Assembly: GCA_011009095.1 (NCBI GenBank)
Contig: VTPC01001079.1
Location: 1 to 64,000, forward strand
Reading direction: 5' to 3'
From: Ignelater luminosus
Taxonomy: Eukaryota > Arthropoda > Insecta > Coleoptera > Elateridae
Length of the DNA: 64,000 nucleotides
The position numbers and the translations under genes were made by a program. This document shows, in pieces, positions 22,146-34,226 of this stretch. Below the pieces are notes generated by a model. That model was not told where the DNA came from. It saw nothing but the letters and a program-made list of their open reading frames with translations, and ran no database searches. The first letter of the stretch is position 1, and each line of letters opens with the position of its first letter.

Positions 22146-25023
22146 ACAATTGCTTCTTGCCTAGCTTTGTCAAATATGAAATTAAAAGAAAAGTATGGTC
22201 ACAACTTCTTTATTTCTCAAAATAAGCATATCGAGTTTTATATCATTGTAAAGGTTATCAAAATATCTTTTTCCATCTCGGTTTCCATTTAAAACCACAT
22301 AGGGTAAAAGTACCAATTCTCTGGCACCTAAAGAATATTTGAAGTTCAAATTCGTTTAAATTTAAAACGAAATAATATTTATCAATGAAACTTTCTGTAT
22401 AGTTATGCATATTTAAATGGTATACATACTCAATCGTCAAAAGTCATTAAACGTTTAGTTTTATATGAGAAAAAAAATAATTAATTAAAACTGACACTTT
22501 GGCCCCGTAATCCGCCGCTATTTACTAAAAATCCGCCGTCCTGGTCCTAGTAGCCGCCCTTTAAAGAAACAAAGCTATAAACATCGTAAAAACGTGATAA
22601 ATGATTCTTTCTTAAATGATTACATACCAGTTCTTGGAAGCTTCATTCGGATCACATGTTTGGCAAATTAAATCTGTTTTAGCGATATTTTCGTTACTCG
22701 CCATAAGCATAAAATAATTTAACAATTTTATGCCTTTCTTGCATTTGCTCATAAACGATTTATTGAAACGAAAAGAATTTATTTTAAAAAATACATGCAA
22801 ATACAAAATAAGTAGATAATTAATAAACAAATGAATTTAATTCCTACTTTCTACATGATACTCTTTAAAAGTTAATTTTTCACTTAAGTTGGTTGTTTGA
22901 ACATGTTGACTTCCTAAAATTAGATTTTTTCTTGAAGTAGAAAATAACCATCCAATAAATGATGGAAAGATTAATAAATGTGAGTGCTAATCAACAAAAT
23001 GAAATTAAAAAGTCGAGCAAAAATAATATAAAATCTTAGTATTGTGGAATACTTACTGCACGACAGTGGAAGGCGGCGAGCGGGTGACTAGACGAATCTG
23101 TAAATACCGGTACTCTGCCTACCTTATTCTCGACATTTGTTTAATTAAAATCCAGAATTTTTTGTATTAAATATTAAGAAGGACCATTGCTTTAATTTAC
23201 CAAACAAAAATTTTTACGATGTCCACAAAAATGCGCAAATCTTACCTAGAATGCAACCGTTTCTCGTTAATAAAAACGCACTCAATGGCAGTCGTAGTAA
23301 ACACAATCACGTACTGGCAGTAAATAAATGCTAATAATTAACATTTAACTTTTATTTACCGGAATGAATGTAACATAATACTTAGAACGAAGGATGGTAG
23401 ATAACACAGAGCTAAAAATCGCCGGTATGTATGGTGCGATAATTTATTTATAAAATAATAATTGATTCGTAGGTGAGCTGCTGGAGCCGGACGTAATTAG
23501 GTGCGTTTACCCTATTTGAGCGCCAAATACCTTATGGATTTTTTTAATTTTTTGTCTTCATCTTATCATAAAACGCTTCAATTGCTTTAGTAATAAAAAA
23601 AGATTAAATGTGTGACGTTATTTTAAACATCTGTGGAAATTATGCACAAGTCTACCCTTTTTCGTGAACTCAATGGATCTTTAGATGCATTTTAAGCATT
23701 AAATTTAACATTTGATTTTATTAAAACAACGATGTGGTTTATTTGATCATCTTTGTGATGTTTTGGGGCAGATGTTTCGTCACAACATTTATCGGCTGCG
23801 AATTCACCCTTCTTTATGGTTGCCATAGGGCATTTCTGTAACCTCTAGGAGATTGAGCTCCGGTAGAGTTGTACAATCGCATACTTTTGCGGACGACGCG
23901 ACGTTTAGAATTTGTAGGCTAAGGGATGTTATCCAAAATTACGGTATGGAAGGTAAAGAGGATTTACCAAACTTTGTCTTCTGTTTGAAGGATCGCGTAA
24001 AGTGATCATCTGTGTGCCCATGAAATAAGTGTAAATATTTTTTGGTTATTCTACTTCCGTGTGCCCGTGTTCGAACTCTCATAACCCCGATAACTTTGTT
24101 GTGTCCATCGCTTCGATGGTTTCCTTAAGAAATTTGTTGTTTTGACTTAATTGTGTCAGGTTAAAGGAACAATGCAGTGAACACTGAGTGCTTAATTTTT
24201 TTGGTTTGTTACGGATTTGGGTTATCCGACGCTTGAACTTTTTAGCGTCGCGTGAATTTTTGCCGTAATAAAGAGAGCCGGCGGCCCCTGACTTGGCCGT
24301 GACTAGTGGGATAAGTTCCAGACATCCCCCCAATATTTATTTGGTTGCCTTGGTGCATTGTCGACAGCGTTTTCAAATCCCAAAGACCCAGGAAGGAGGA
24401 GTATGTAAGAAAATGTTTTTTGTTTATACGTTTTGTTTTGTATTTTATGTAAGTAAAGTAAAGTTCTTTTAGACAAATATATCGAAATCTCTTTTGTTTT
24501 AAATTCAAGTCAATTTTTACATTTAATTAGTTTGTAATTCGAACGTTCGCAGGTAAACATAGCTGTTTTTTGATATATTTTGCGTTTTGTGTTTTGAAAT
24601 ACTTGAAAAGTAATCATTTATTCATTTATTTTAATTTAGAAAAGTTAAATTCTAGTGAATTATATTTTGTGATCAAAACTCATTTTTTATCATTTGGCGT
24701 TTAATAATTCTTTTGTTTAATACATAATTTTAATAAATCTATGATTTTTGTTTATTAATTTGTTTTTATCCCCTTCTGGGAACAATTTTTGAAGCATAAT
24801 CTCTTTTATTTATTTTTTGTTCTGTTTTTACATTAAGATACTAACCCCTTCATTTATTTGTTTTAAACATATTTTTTTTATTTCTTGCTTTGGATTTAAT
24901 AAATTATAGTCAAGTTCAATTTCGTTGATTTATTGCAAAATAGAGTGCAAAAGGGTGGGTACAACATTACGTATTCTATTTTAAACATCTGTTGATTTAT
25001 TAAGAGTTTTTGGATTTTGTGAG
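22146..25023. other. No gene seen
   Basis: 22200-22450 matches 41760-41900. The rest is mostly unique and AT-rich. A mildly GC-richer block at about 23750-24380 gives two overlapping minus-strand frames (24079-24333 and 24242-24508) with no recognisable domain. They could be a decayed transposon fragment. 24390-25020 is T-rich and featureless. Confidence 0.4.
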
Positions 25024-25150
25024 CTTCTCTTTTTGGAGTGCCGGGGCGAGTTTAGATGGAATCCACCTCGTCTGCGACTTGAGCTATGGGCTTGACATCT
25101 TCTGACATCCGTGACGGGTATTATTTTCGACTTTTTCCCGTTACAAATGT
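25024..25150 (-). mobile_element. SINE-like fragment
   Basis: Minus strand: atagctcaagtcg (A-box-like), ggtggattccatct (B-box-like), ctcgccccggcactcc, then an A-rich end. The block resembles the 3' module of the elements at 16495 and 55327 (gccggcac with the same spacing from the B-box-like part). The outer limits are unclear. Confidence 0.35.
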
Positions 25151-25400
25151 AGGATTTGTTTATTGAAAAAAGTGTTTTATTGATTTAAATAAAAAAGAAC
25201 AAATAAATGTATTAATAAAGTGAATATTAATTCGACGGAACACAAAAAAGAACATAAACAAAAACATTGAAAACAATCGAAAGCTAACTTCATACGTCTT
25301 TCAATACGTCTTGCGTCTTAACCCGTCTTAATTCAACTCCACAAAAAACACTCGCGCACCAGCTCATTTCACATTCAACACTGTTGCCACCCCACACAAA
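25151..25400. other. No gene seen
   Basis: AT-rich tract ending in a C-rich stretch (about 25310-25400) just before the inverted repeat. Nothing recognisable. Confidence 0.4.
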
Positions 25401-25526
25401 TGTAGGTTTAGAATAATTATTGTTATGGTTACAACAAGCACATGAACAACAAATCGATTTAACGTAAAATTGAAGCTGATTTGCTTATTCTAATGATAAC
25501 AATAATTATTCTAAAACTACACTTAC
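25401..25526. repeat. Inverted repeat, possible MITE
   Basis: The left arm tgtaggtttagaataattat (25401-25426) is the reverse complement of the right arm at 25496-25526, apart from a small insertion in the right arm. The loop is about 70 bases. A diverged copy lies at about 41985-42115. The sequence could be a MITE or a hairpin-forming spacer. Confidence 0.5.
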
Positions 25527-25573
25527 ATTTTTTATTTATAAAGTTACTGAAGTTTTCTTATGATAAGATTGAG

Positions 25574-25592
25574 TTATTATTATTATTATTGA
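25574..25592. repeat. ATT microsatellite
   Basis: Five to six ATT units beside the inverted repeat. A shorter tract is at the equivalent place near 42150. Confidence 0.7.
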
Positions 25593-25627
25593 TATAATAA
25601 AAAATTAAAAAAAAATAAAAATAATTA

Positions 25628-25706
25628 AAGATGTTAACGGGATTTGAACCCTGTTATTCGCGAATGCCAAGCGACCTCCCTGACCACTCAGCCAATGCTT
25701 TCCTTC
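25628..25706 (-). ncRNA. tRNA-like Pol III sequence (decayed tRNA or SINE head)
   Basis: On the minus strand this has a perfect A box, tggctgagtgg (25694 to 25684), and a perfect B box, ggttcaaatcc (25650 to 25640), at tRNA-like spacing. The acceptor arms do not pair well, only three T-stem pairs form, and the anticodon loop lacks U33, so it is not a working tRNA. The copy at 42208-42283 keeps the A box but has a damaged B box. It may be a SINE head or a tRNA pseudogene. Confidence 0.45.
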
Positions 25707-26070
25707 CTTAAAATTGCGAATTTGCGGCAATAAAATTACATCTTACATTTTATTAAAAATTAACAATAAAATGCAATTAGTTAATAAGCGTAAATAAAAT
25801 TAGTTCTGTCGTGTGCAGCTTTTAATATTGTGAACATGTCTCGTATTTATACGACACAATCGCTGTAAAATCAACTCGGAAGATGATATAAGCATAAGTA
25901 GAAAGTAACGTTGAATTCCCACACCTGGGCCCACATGTAGATATGATTCAGGCATTTTTGTATTACTTAAAAACTGTTAAATATGAAGTTTATGTTACAT
26001 TTAATTTTTAAAAATAAATTCAAATAATTGTAAGACAACTTATCAAATATACATATAAAAAAGAAATAAA
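25707..26070. other. No gene seen
   Basis: Matches 42285-42705 in the other copy. AT-rich flank leading into the leader segment. Confidence 0.45.
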
Positions 26071-27235
26071 AATATTAGTAAACAATAACACGAAATCAAT
26101 CAATAATAATCACTAATTATTTTATTTGTGTTTAAAATAGCTCAGTCTAGCATTTACATGATTCAGAAAAACATAATTTTCTACAAATGCAATCATGTAA
26201 ACAAATGGAAATTACTGTCTCTATAAACCTACAACAATAGCTAAATTACTATTATGATAATTTTCGTTACATGACCTTTATTTTATGAACAGAATTTTGA
26301 TACAGATAACAATTTGTTAGGATGATGTACAATTTTCCTGTCTGGTCTATTTTTAATAATGTTTGGGATTTGTTTAGATTTCTAAAGCCGACCTTGAAAG
26401 TTATTTTCAATTACATTTTTACATTCCATGGTAAATTTTTGTTGAATATTATGTTTGACAAATACTTTTTAAAAGAAATATTATTTAAGAAACAAATCAA
26501 TATTTAGAAGTGTTGTTAGAAATTCTAGGTCCAATTTAATGTTTATCTATTAATCCATAAATAAAAAGTATACGGCAAAAAGCGTAGATTGCTAAATCTT
26601 ATGCAATTTCAAAGTGCGAGTTGAGAATGATGCAAGAGCTAGTAAATTCAAGTCAATATTTGCTAGCCACGGTGGTCTTTGGTGAAATCACCTTAATGCC
26701 TTAGTATACAAAATGCCAATTTTAAATCTTCGCTAGTGATACTTTTTTGAGTTTAAAATTTGCACAAAAGGTCTTTGTTAGTTTTAAGAAAGTTACAAAA
26801 TTCTTAAATAATTCTCAAAAACTCAATAAGATAGATAATGATATAATTGAAGGATTTTAGATTGATCAAAGGCAAATAAATAGTCACCACAATTTTGTTT
26901 AGTTATAAAATTTTTGTTTCAATTCTCCTTAAAACATCTCTTTCAATTCTTAAAATATCTTTGCAATTTAAACTTTACACAAAATTGTGGTTTGTGTAAA
27001 AGCTTTATTTACTTTTTTCCATTTCCATTACTCATCATCAATTTCATTAATAATTGACATTCGTATTTTTGAGTCTAAATACAAATTTATTTTAGGATTT
27101 AGGTTGTCTAAATTAAAAAGAAATAGTTACTGGCGCAATTTGATTAGATTGCTCCTAACATCACGATTTGCAAAAGGAATGACTCTATCTCTTATTTTCA
27201 CTTTTCAACGAACTCCGATAGGAGTCGTTACTCAA

Positions 27236-27349
27236 TTTGCAACGTCTGCCTGCCAACAGCAACAGTTCGGAAATATATTTTATAATATAAAGAGGAGAAT
27301 TCAAGTTTGCATACATAATAATGGTGGTCATGTAAAGAACACAATGTAA
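27236..27349 (+). pseudogene. Transposase C-terminal tail (DDE type, insect Tc1-like)
   Basis: Plus strand. The frame ends with GNIFYNIKRRIQVCIHNNGG then HV, and a stop follows a few residues later at 27347-27349. The motif (I..N...RI..CI..NGGHxE) matches the end of some insect DDE transposases as I remember them. The more conserved copy at 43834-43935 reads NMKRKIQACIHNNCGHVEY. Upstream catalytic parts are not found. Confidence 0.4.
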
Positions 27350-27985
27350 AATTTTTAATTTAAATGATTCATTCAATGGCAATATTTTTAGAAAATTAAT
27401 ATATTTTAAAATTATTTGTAAAAAATTTATTTTGTGAAAAATGATTTATTAAATTAAATTAATTTTTACTTTGATATCATTCAAATTATGTAAGTTCTGT
27501 AATTGCTGAATGCCTTAGAAAGTTTCAATTAATTTTATTAGTGGAATCAGTAATTGGCATTAGTGTTTAAGTTAAAATCTTTGTGTATACGAATTTTCAA
27601 ACAGTAGGCAACCACTTTAGCAGAAGTGTTGAACGGGTGGTATAGATTTCATTGCAAAAAGAATTTCTTAGTGGTAAACTTCATCCTATAAGTAAATGGC
27701 AGTAAACGGAATCAAACGTAGATAACATCACTTGCGGAAAACAATTTTTTTGGACAAGCAATAATGATCTTACTGTATATTAATGCATGTAGCGTGAGCG
27801 ATGCACTAGACTTACATATTATAAAGAGTCGACCGCTAAAGGACCTTGGCCTTGCTTAATATTTCATTGTGTTTATTGTTATTTTTACAGATCATTAGTT
27901 ATTTTTATTAAACCTATTGCTTTGTTTCTTATAGTTATTACTTAATTCTTTGCTTTGTTCTTATTTATTTATATTTTGTGTTTTG

Positions 27986-28129
27986 ACACCACTAACTAGT
28001 TGCGATGCTGAAAGAAGTTTCTCGGTATTTAAAAGTGTTTTAACTTCCAAAAAAACGAAATTTATCCCTGGAAATTTGGAAAAAAATTTAATCATTAATT
28101 TTAATGGTTCTCTTCTTTTACAAACATAA
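27986..28129 (+). pseudogene. hAT transposase dimerisation-domain remnant, copy b
   Basis: Plus strand, 48 codons to a stop: TSCDAERSFSVFKSVLTSKK then PGNLEKNLII. The motif (S-C-E/D-A-E-R-x-F-S-x-x-K) is the signature of the hAT C-terminal dimerisation domain. Only the last part of the transposase is present. Copy c (44519-44652) has the same block with a one-base deletion. Confidence 0.7.
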
Positions 28130-28642
28130 AAAACTTGTTTTTTAAATTTAATATTTATTATAATTAATTTTCCTTTATTCAAGTTATAAATTCATATTTA
28201 TAATAATTAGTAAAGCAATGACACGGTTGCACCTTCGCAATAATTAAAACTGAAAATTTAAGAAGAAAATGTGTTGCACCCCTGGCTTGCGCTTATCATG
28301 CAAAAAATACGCCACTATCTTACACGAACTGCATATATCCAGTCCGTCTAAATAATATCCATAAACTCAACATGTTTAAATGCATTGCGGTCAGGCATAC
28401 GGGTAACTTACTGGGCCATCAACTATTTGATTTGACTCTTTGAATTAATAATATTATATAAATGATTTTAATAAGTAACAAATTATATTCACAGAAAAAC
28501 CATGCTTGTTCTCTGGTATTCTTTTGTTCACAATCGCTTTTTCTCGATGGCATTGTAATGTATTTTTCTATTTTACTTTTTATCTGATTGTCAGTTTTCA
28601 TTAACCAGTAACCTTGCTTTTTAACAAAAGCTCGAATGTAAA

Positions 28643-28679
28643 TATATAAATATATTTTGGAACAAGTGCAGCATCATTT
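28643..28679 (+). promoter_or_regulatory. TATA box plus initiator, leader copy b
   Basis: TATATAAA at 28643-28650 and TCATTT at 28674-28679, with the same 33-base spacing as in the other two leaders. Confidence 0.65.
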
Positions 28680-28709
28680 TTAATAAACAACCGTTCCAAA
28701 ACAGACGAA

Positions 28710-28781
28710 ATGGGTGGTAAAAGAGCAGTGAGTGGCCATGTGATCTTGTGTTGTTTCCTACAGGCATTAGTAATTTTGGGA
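28710..28781 (+). CDS. Orphan leader exon, copy b
   Basis: The exon has 24 codons, begins MGGKRAVSGHVILCCFLQAL and ends at donor gtaagt (28782), phase 0. Frame, promoter and donor are intact, but exons 2-4 that should follow are missing from this unit (see the junction at 34226). A transcript would have to reach the exons at 52407 or end unproductively. Either it is a relic first exon or it is an alternative promoter for the gene at 45-54 kb. Confidence 0.5.
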
Positions 28782-29425
28782 GTAAGTTTTAATTTAATGT
28801 AATAACTAATACAACTGGGCAAATGCATATTTGAGGACTTAACGGGATAAAAAAGCATATTTTAAACCATGCAAATCGTTATTTATTTAAGTGTTCACTA
28901 ATTTTGATTTTTTAAAACGTATAATATAGAACATGTTAATTAACATTGCATACTTTTCGTATGTATTACCGGTACGTATATGCACTTTCTTTGCGGCATA
29001 TCTGGCCAGCTTAACACAAAATTTTCCATGTCATTATATTTCAACTTATTCTAGTTAAAGATTCTTTTTTTCTATTTTTTTAAAATTTTATTAACAAAAT
29101 TATCAAGAATCGGCAAACTTGAATAGACAATTTTTTTTGAAACATGGATAATCGGGTTAACAGTTATTCTAGCGTCAAAAAACTAGGGTTCCTCAATGCA
29201 ATAAACGTCAGTTTCATTGTTTTATAATAATTTATGTTAGAAATCAAGGAACTCTAAACAGACAATTGCTTGCTACGAGGGTAGTTTTGAAGGTTAACGA
29301 ACTGTTAATTGCAAGTTTATTTTTAATATTCTAAATTTCTTTTCTTTATATCTGAATTTAAATTAGCCGTTTTAGTATGAACACATAAACATCAACTTCT
29401 TAAATATTAAAATAAACGAAAAAGC

Positions 29426-29649
29426 GTATTACTCGATAACCGTAACTGTTTGAGTTAGTTTTTATGAGTGTTTATGTGTATTATTGTGGATTTTAAAAAG
29501 TAGGGTAAATAATGTGGTGGTTTAATAAGTTTAATAAATTATTAACCAGATTCCCGACGAGTTAAAGTGATGACGATAAAATAATAACTATACTTAGGAT
29601 ACTTATGCACCGAGAATCTTTAAAATATGCATGCAGTATACACTAGAAA
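29426..29649. other. No gene seen
   Basis: Short AT-rich stretch between the leader segment and the gypsy remnant. It is lost from copy c by a deletion. Confidence 0.4.
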
Positions 29650-29868
29650 GTTTCCTAAATATGTATTAAAATATGCACTTTGAAATTCTATTTATTTTAA
29701 ATGAAATGTAAAAAACAACACTGAATATACCACACCCAATTAAAAATAAAGAAAATTTATTTAAAAACAATCATAAGTTTAATTAGAATTACGTCAGTTA
29801 ACAACCAGGCCTGATAATAACACATACGACATAATATGAATCAAAATTATAAGAAGAAATAATTCTAT

Positions 29869-30990
29869 TTAACTATCAAATGATTTAATAAATTTTCTTT
29901 TAAATAAGTGAGTTATTATTTGCCATTGTAGAATTATTCTATTAAGGATCGTATAAAAACTCCCCTTTAGACGCCATAATTTTAACGTTGCTTGATGGGT
30001 AGTTTCTAAGAATTCAATTCTACTTTCGAATTCTTTAGTCAAGTCAATTTTCGCGTTTTTCTTTAGGCACTTCGTTAGTGGCTTACTGATGCGTGCGAAG
30101 TCTTGAATCAATTTTCGATAATACCCTACGAGTCCGAAGAAACGTTTAGGTTCCTTGCGTGTTTTCGGCATAAGATAATTTAAAAAGGCTTTAACCTTTT
30201 CGGAATCTGGTTTGACTTCATCAGAGGTCAAGACGTGTTCCAAATATTTGATCGAGTTTTTCATAAACTCTGATTTTTCCAACTTCACTTTGAAATTGTC
30301 TTCTCGTAACCTTTCAACGACTTTCTTAAGTTTTTGTATATGCTCTTCAAGCAAAGTGGAATATATCAGGATGTCGTCTAAATATACCAAACAGACATCT
30401 TTTAACAACCCCTTCAGGATATCGTCCATGAGGCGCTGAAAAGTTGCTGGATCGTTTTTCCGCCCGAAGCGCATACGGTGAAATTCGTAGTGCCCTTGTT
30501 CCGGTATAAATGCTGCTTTTTCTACGTTTTCGGGATTCATTTCCACTTGATGATAACCACTCGCTAGGTCAATCAACGAAAAATACTGGCTCTTTTCCAT
30601 TTTATCTAAAATATCCGTAATGTTTGGGAGAAGGTATTTATTATCGATCATATTTTCGTTTAAACGCTTATAATCAACTACCATGCGCACTTTATATCTA
30701 CCATGCTTGTTGGTTTCGACTGTGTGTGCCGGACAAGCCCATGGTGATACAGAAGGTCGTGTTATATCTTGCTTCAAGAGCTCGGCAATTTGTTAATTTA
30801 ATAGTTTTTTGGTTCGGGGTGATTGCCTATATTGTCTAATATAAATTGACGTTTCGTCCTTTATATTCAATGTATGTTTTATATGATGGGTTAAAGTTAA
30901 TCTTTCGCCTTCTTTGTAGAAAATATCATCGTACTGCATCAAGAAGCGCTTTAGAGCTGCTTCGGCTTTCAAATTAGGATATTTATTTGT
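29869..30990 (-). pseudogene. Gypsy reverse transcriptase remnant
   Basis: RT palm and fingers are readable: RPSVSPWACPAH, then YKVRMVVDYKRLNE, FSLIDLASGYHQV, and the catalytic VYLDDILIYS, followed by a conserved GLVGYYRKLI block. Upstream, the frame continues (YDDIFYKEGERLTL) but contains a stop just before the QIAELL block. After TKEF the sequence departs from the family, so RNase H and everything beyond is deleted. The lineage looks like the 17.6/297 type, judged by motif style only. Confidence 0.85.
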
Positions 30991-31166
30991 AGATTGTTGA
31001 CAAATTCCTCTGCAGTTTCGAATCTAGAGTTGGTTAAATATTTTCTTTATACACCTTTTTATGTAATGATGTTTTAAAGTTAATAACCTTTGGTTCGGTT
31101 GATTGATTGGAAATAATAGTATAAGCTTCACTTTTATGGCACGTAATTAATGAAGATTGGAAGTAT

Positions 31167-31617
31167 TTAAACCTGTTTAGTTATTGTTTGGCCTAAAAGC
31201 ACAGCTGTTCCGTCTTTTGTACCTACTGGAATTCGCACAATTTTCGATTCTCCTGGTGGTATAGTAGTTCGATATGGGTTACTCACTTTTAATGCTATTG
31301 TAGTATTCTTGGCGATTAACTTTCTTTTAGGAATGTTTATTACCGTTCCTACGCTTTGCAGTAAATCCATCCCTATTAGTCCATCATCCAAAGTCTAAGG
31401 TATATAAGATTTATAATTTTTCAGATTGTAATATTCTTGGAAGTTTCTTTCGAAACACTCTATCTATTATAGTGGTTCCGGTAGCTGTTTTAACTTTCAC
31501 TGTTTTGTTAATTCTAAACTGTTGAAATTGTTTATAAATTTTACTGGAAATTAATAGTATAGTTGAACCTGTATCTATAAGAAATTTTAAATGCTTTCGT
31601 ATTTGCAAATATGCCAA
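31167..31617 (-). pseudogene. Gypsy aspartic protease remnant
   Basis: LKFLIDTGSTILLISSKIYK carries the DTGS active-site motif. A second frame carries LIGMDLLQSVG, the usual IxGxDxL end of the domain. A frameshift or stop near 31400 separates them. Confidence 0.75.
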
Positions 31618-31736
31618 ATTTGCTTTCTTTTGCTTTGTAAATGTTCTGAGTTTTCCTGCCAGAGTGTTTTATAATCTTGATGAAGTAAATAAGTTTTAAA
31701 ATACATATGTGCTTTCGAGGTTCTCATTTAAAAATC

Positions 31737-32340
31737 CTAATGAAAATTATAATTACTTTCTTCTTCGTCAAACTTCTCTTGGTTTATTTCTTCTATCCTA
31801 TATTCTTCTGTGTTTTCATAGACATGTTCCTCATATTCATTTCCGTCTTCATTTTCCTCTTTCTCTCTTAATACGTAATGTAGCCTTTGATTGAAATTTT
31901 GTTGGACAGACTTTGAATTTTTTCTCCTGTTCGTATCAACTTTCATCGGTTGGGGATAATTAGATTTATTCACTGGTTGGAACTGCGCGGGTTGTATAAA
32001 AGGGGCCCTGGTTGATTAAATCTGTTGGTTGTTCCCAGATTTTTACTTGCGTGATTATGATTCACAGGTTTTCTTGAAATGGATACTGGTGAATTCTTTG
32101 GAATAAATTACTGCTGACTCGAAGCTCCTGCTCTTTGTCTAAATTGCATCAAGAAATTTCCCTCTTTACAAGCCTATCCCACAGCTAGCTCCAATGAATC
32201 TGGACGCCCTTGTCTTATAATCCTTCCTATTGGAGTATGCTGGACCGCCATGAGGAAGGTGTCCAAAGCTCCCTCTTGGTACATTTTGGCTTTAACAGCT
32301 TTCGTCTCTGCGCTGTAGTCCTCTACATAGGTGAATAAAC
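31737..32340 (-). pseudogene. Gypsy gag remnant (C-terminal part)
   Basis: Fragments in different frames: GALDTFLMAVQHTPIGRIIR and PDSLELAVG (gag core end), then an Asn/Gln-rich stretch and an acidic tail rich in Glu and Tyr. No zinc knuckle is visible. Broken by stops, for example after LELAVG. Confidence 0.55.
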
Positions 32341-32397
32341 AACTTTGAAGTTACATCTTATGTTAGCGACATGTTGGTCAGTCCTCTTGTCATACTT

Positions 32398-33188
32398 GGT
32401 ACAGAAACTTTAGAAATTACGATCTCTACTGCAAGAATCTAATTTAGTGTTAATCTAAAAGCAATGTGTTACTATTTAAACCAAAGTTCGAAAGCAGTGA
32501 CAAAAGATTTTTCACCTGTTAAACAACGGAGAACGAGCCGGCCAAAATCGGAAGCGTTATACCTCAAGAACCAGAGTTCGGATTGTGACGCTATTTGGCT
32601 GTATTCATCTAAAATTTTTTGTAACCACTAAAAGTGACGGAGGCACTACCTAGTAGCAAAAACGACAAAACAAATGAGCATCTGCAGTTTCAGTCTCGAC
32701 GAAAAACGGCGAACAACACTAAATCTTCAGCGATTGCAATTAAATTTAAGCATTTGTCAAGAAGGAGCTTTTAAAGAAGAATGATACAGGTAAAGTTTGC
32801 CCATCGTTGGTTTTGTTCACCCCTACTTTCGCATTTAGGGTAAGGTGCTTTTGTTTTGGATATGGGAACAAAACGTCCAATCGGAATGGGACTTTTTTGT
32901 AATATGTAATGACTCAACCGTGTTCAAACAATCTTCGATTGGTTTTCAGTTAGGTTATTTCGGAAAATTCAGTTTTGACTGACTTTAAAGCATCGTAGTC
33001 GGCTATTTCCTTTATTTCATAGGATATCCTGAACTATTAACTACAAAAAAGGCTGATAAGGCTGTATGTGCTCTGCTATACTCAAACAAAAAAAAAATTG
33101 ATTGTCAATTATCTACGCAGTGCCGCGTATCTTTAAAACTAAAGTTTCTTTATTATCATCAAATAAATAATAACATTATTAATACTTA
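32398..33188. repeat. Segmental duplication, body segment, copy b (truncated)
   Basis: Matches 11280-12352 and 49382-50477, ending at the same Tc1/mariner insertion point as copy c. No exon lies in this part. Divergence from copy c looks like several percent. Confidence 0.8.
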
Positions 33189-34226
33189 AAGGATTAGTCA
33201 TAAGTAAAGCCACTTTTTTCAAAGGCACTTTATCGAACGAGATGATACAAACAAAACATTTTCTTATATAAATAACAAAATTAATTTTTTTATTAGCTTT
33301 AATTTTTAAAGGAGCACTTTCACCTTTCCTAGATATTAGTTGTAATTTTTTTTAAGGTACTTTACAAGACTTTGCCTAGACTCTGCTGCCACTTATGCAG
33401 TAATATTTTTCCAAATTTGTCGGAATTCTAAGTTCTTAGCTGGTGCGGACCTATGAAAATACTTTCGCTTTGATAATGCTCAGAATTTTTCTATTGGCCG
33501 CCCCTGAGGCAAATTTGGAATGTTTGATTCTCGATCAACAAATTTAACATTAACCCGAGTTAAAAATTTGGTCACTCTTTTAGAATAATGGGCCGGTGCT
33601 AAATCCGACCAGAAGATTATATCTTCTTTTGATGATGCTTTTTGATAAATGCGATCAAAAAATTTCTTAGAATATTTAAATAGGCATCAGTATCGATCGT
33701 TCCTTTTCTCACATAGGGATCAGAAACATTGCCCTCAGAATCAATCGCTTGCCATACCAAGAATTTATTAGGGAATTAGCGTCTTTCGCCATAAAAAATC
33801 TTTTTCCAGAAATTTCATCGGGATCACAGGGTGTATAACTTTCATCATCCAGGACATTTTTTTTCCATCAAGCATTGCACGATAAAGCTTCGCTGCTCCT
33901 TTACGGCATCTTTCCTCTTAGTTTTTTATGATACTTTGGTGCAGATGTTTGGACAAATAACTTAATAGATAACTTTTTTTTAGCTCTCTGTGTAGATGAT
34001 TGCGAAACTCCTAGTCGAATGCCAAGTTTAGTCAATAAAATTCGAGGATTGCTCTTTATCAGTCTCCCAATGTGACATAAATATGATCACTTGTTGCAAC
34101 TCTAGGTCTTCCGGATAATTTCTGATACTCCATCGCGCCTCTATTAACATATCGGTCTATTATTCTCTAGATGCTACGTCGCGATTTTCTTTCATTTTTA
34201 AAATGGTTGAATGTGACACATTTACA
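33189..34226 (-). mobile_element. Tc1/mariner element, copy b, 5' end truncated
   Basis: The plus-strand left end (aaggattagtcataag) with flanking TA is at 33187-33189, as in the complete copy at 50478. The other inverted repeat is missing: sequence stops at 34226 in the middle of the element and joins DNA homologous to 17212 and 56049. The minus-strand transposase remnant reads FLVWQAIDSEGN, IIFWSDLAPAHYSKRV and NLPQGRPIEKF, with stops. Confidence 0.8.
33350..34190 (-). pseudogene. Tc1/mariner transposase remnant, copy b
   Basis: DDE-type transposase read on the minus strand: DDESYTPCDPDEISGKRFF (first catalytic Asp region), FWSDLAPAHYS (second Asp) and a Pro-rich NLPQGRPIEKF block (third acidic residue). 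Several stops and frameshifts. This copy keeps about 25 bases near 33480-33505 that copy c has lost. Confidence 0.75.

Larger units (their letters stand above)
26071..29425. repeat. Segmental duplication, leader segment, copy b
   Basis: Homologous throughout to 42706-45772, and at both ends to 1-1000 and 3840-4770. The middle (27190-28460) is shared only with copy c and holds two transposase tails. Confidence 0.85.
29650..32345 (-). mobile_element. Gypsy-type LTR retrotransposon remnant
   Basis: Minus-strand order: end of gag, protease, reverse transcriptase, then a short 3' end. The 3' block (29650-29895) is also found at 45775-46035, so the insertion predates duplication of units b and c. 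No LTR pair is recognisable. The 5' part of gag and most of RNase H and the integrase are missing. Confidence 0.8.

Noticed and set aside
24079..24508. Two overlapping minus-strand frames, a possible gene
   Set aside because: No recognisable motif, a frame change between them and no duplicate to test conservation.
25628..25706. Functional tRNA gene
   Set aside because: Acceptor arms do not pair, the T stem has only three pairs and U33 is missing; only the A and B boxes are good.
29650..32345. Complete LTR retrotransposon with LTR pair
   Set aside because: No matching long terminal repeats at the two ends; gag start, RNase H and integrase are absent.
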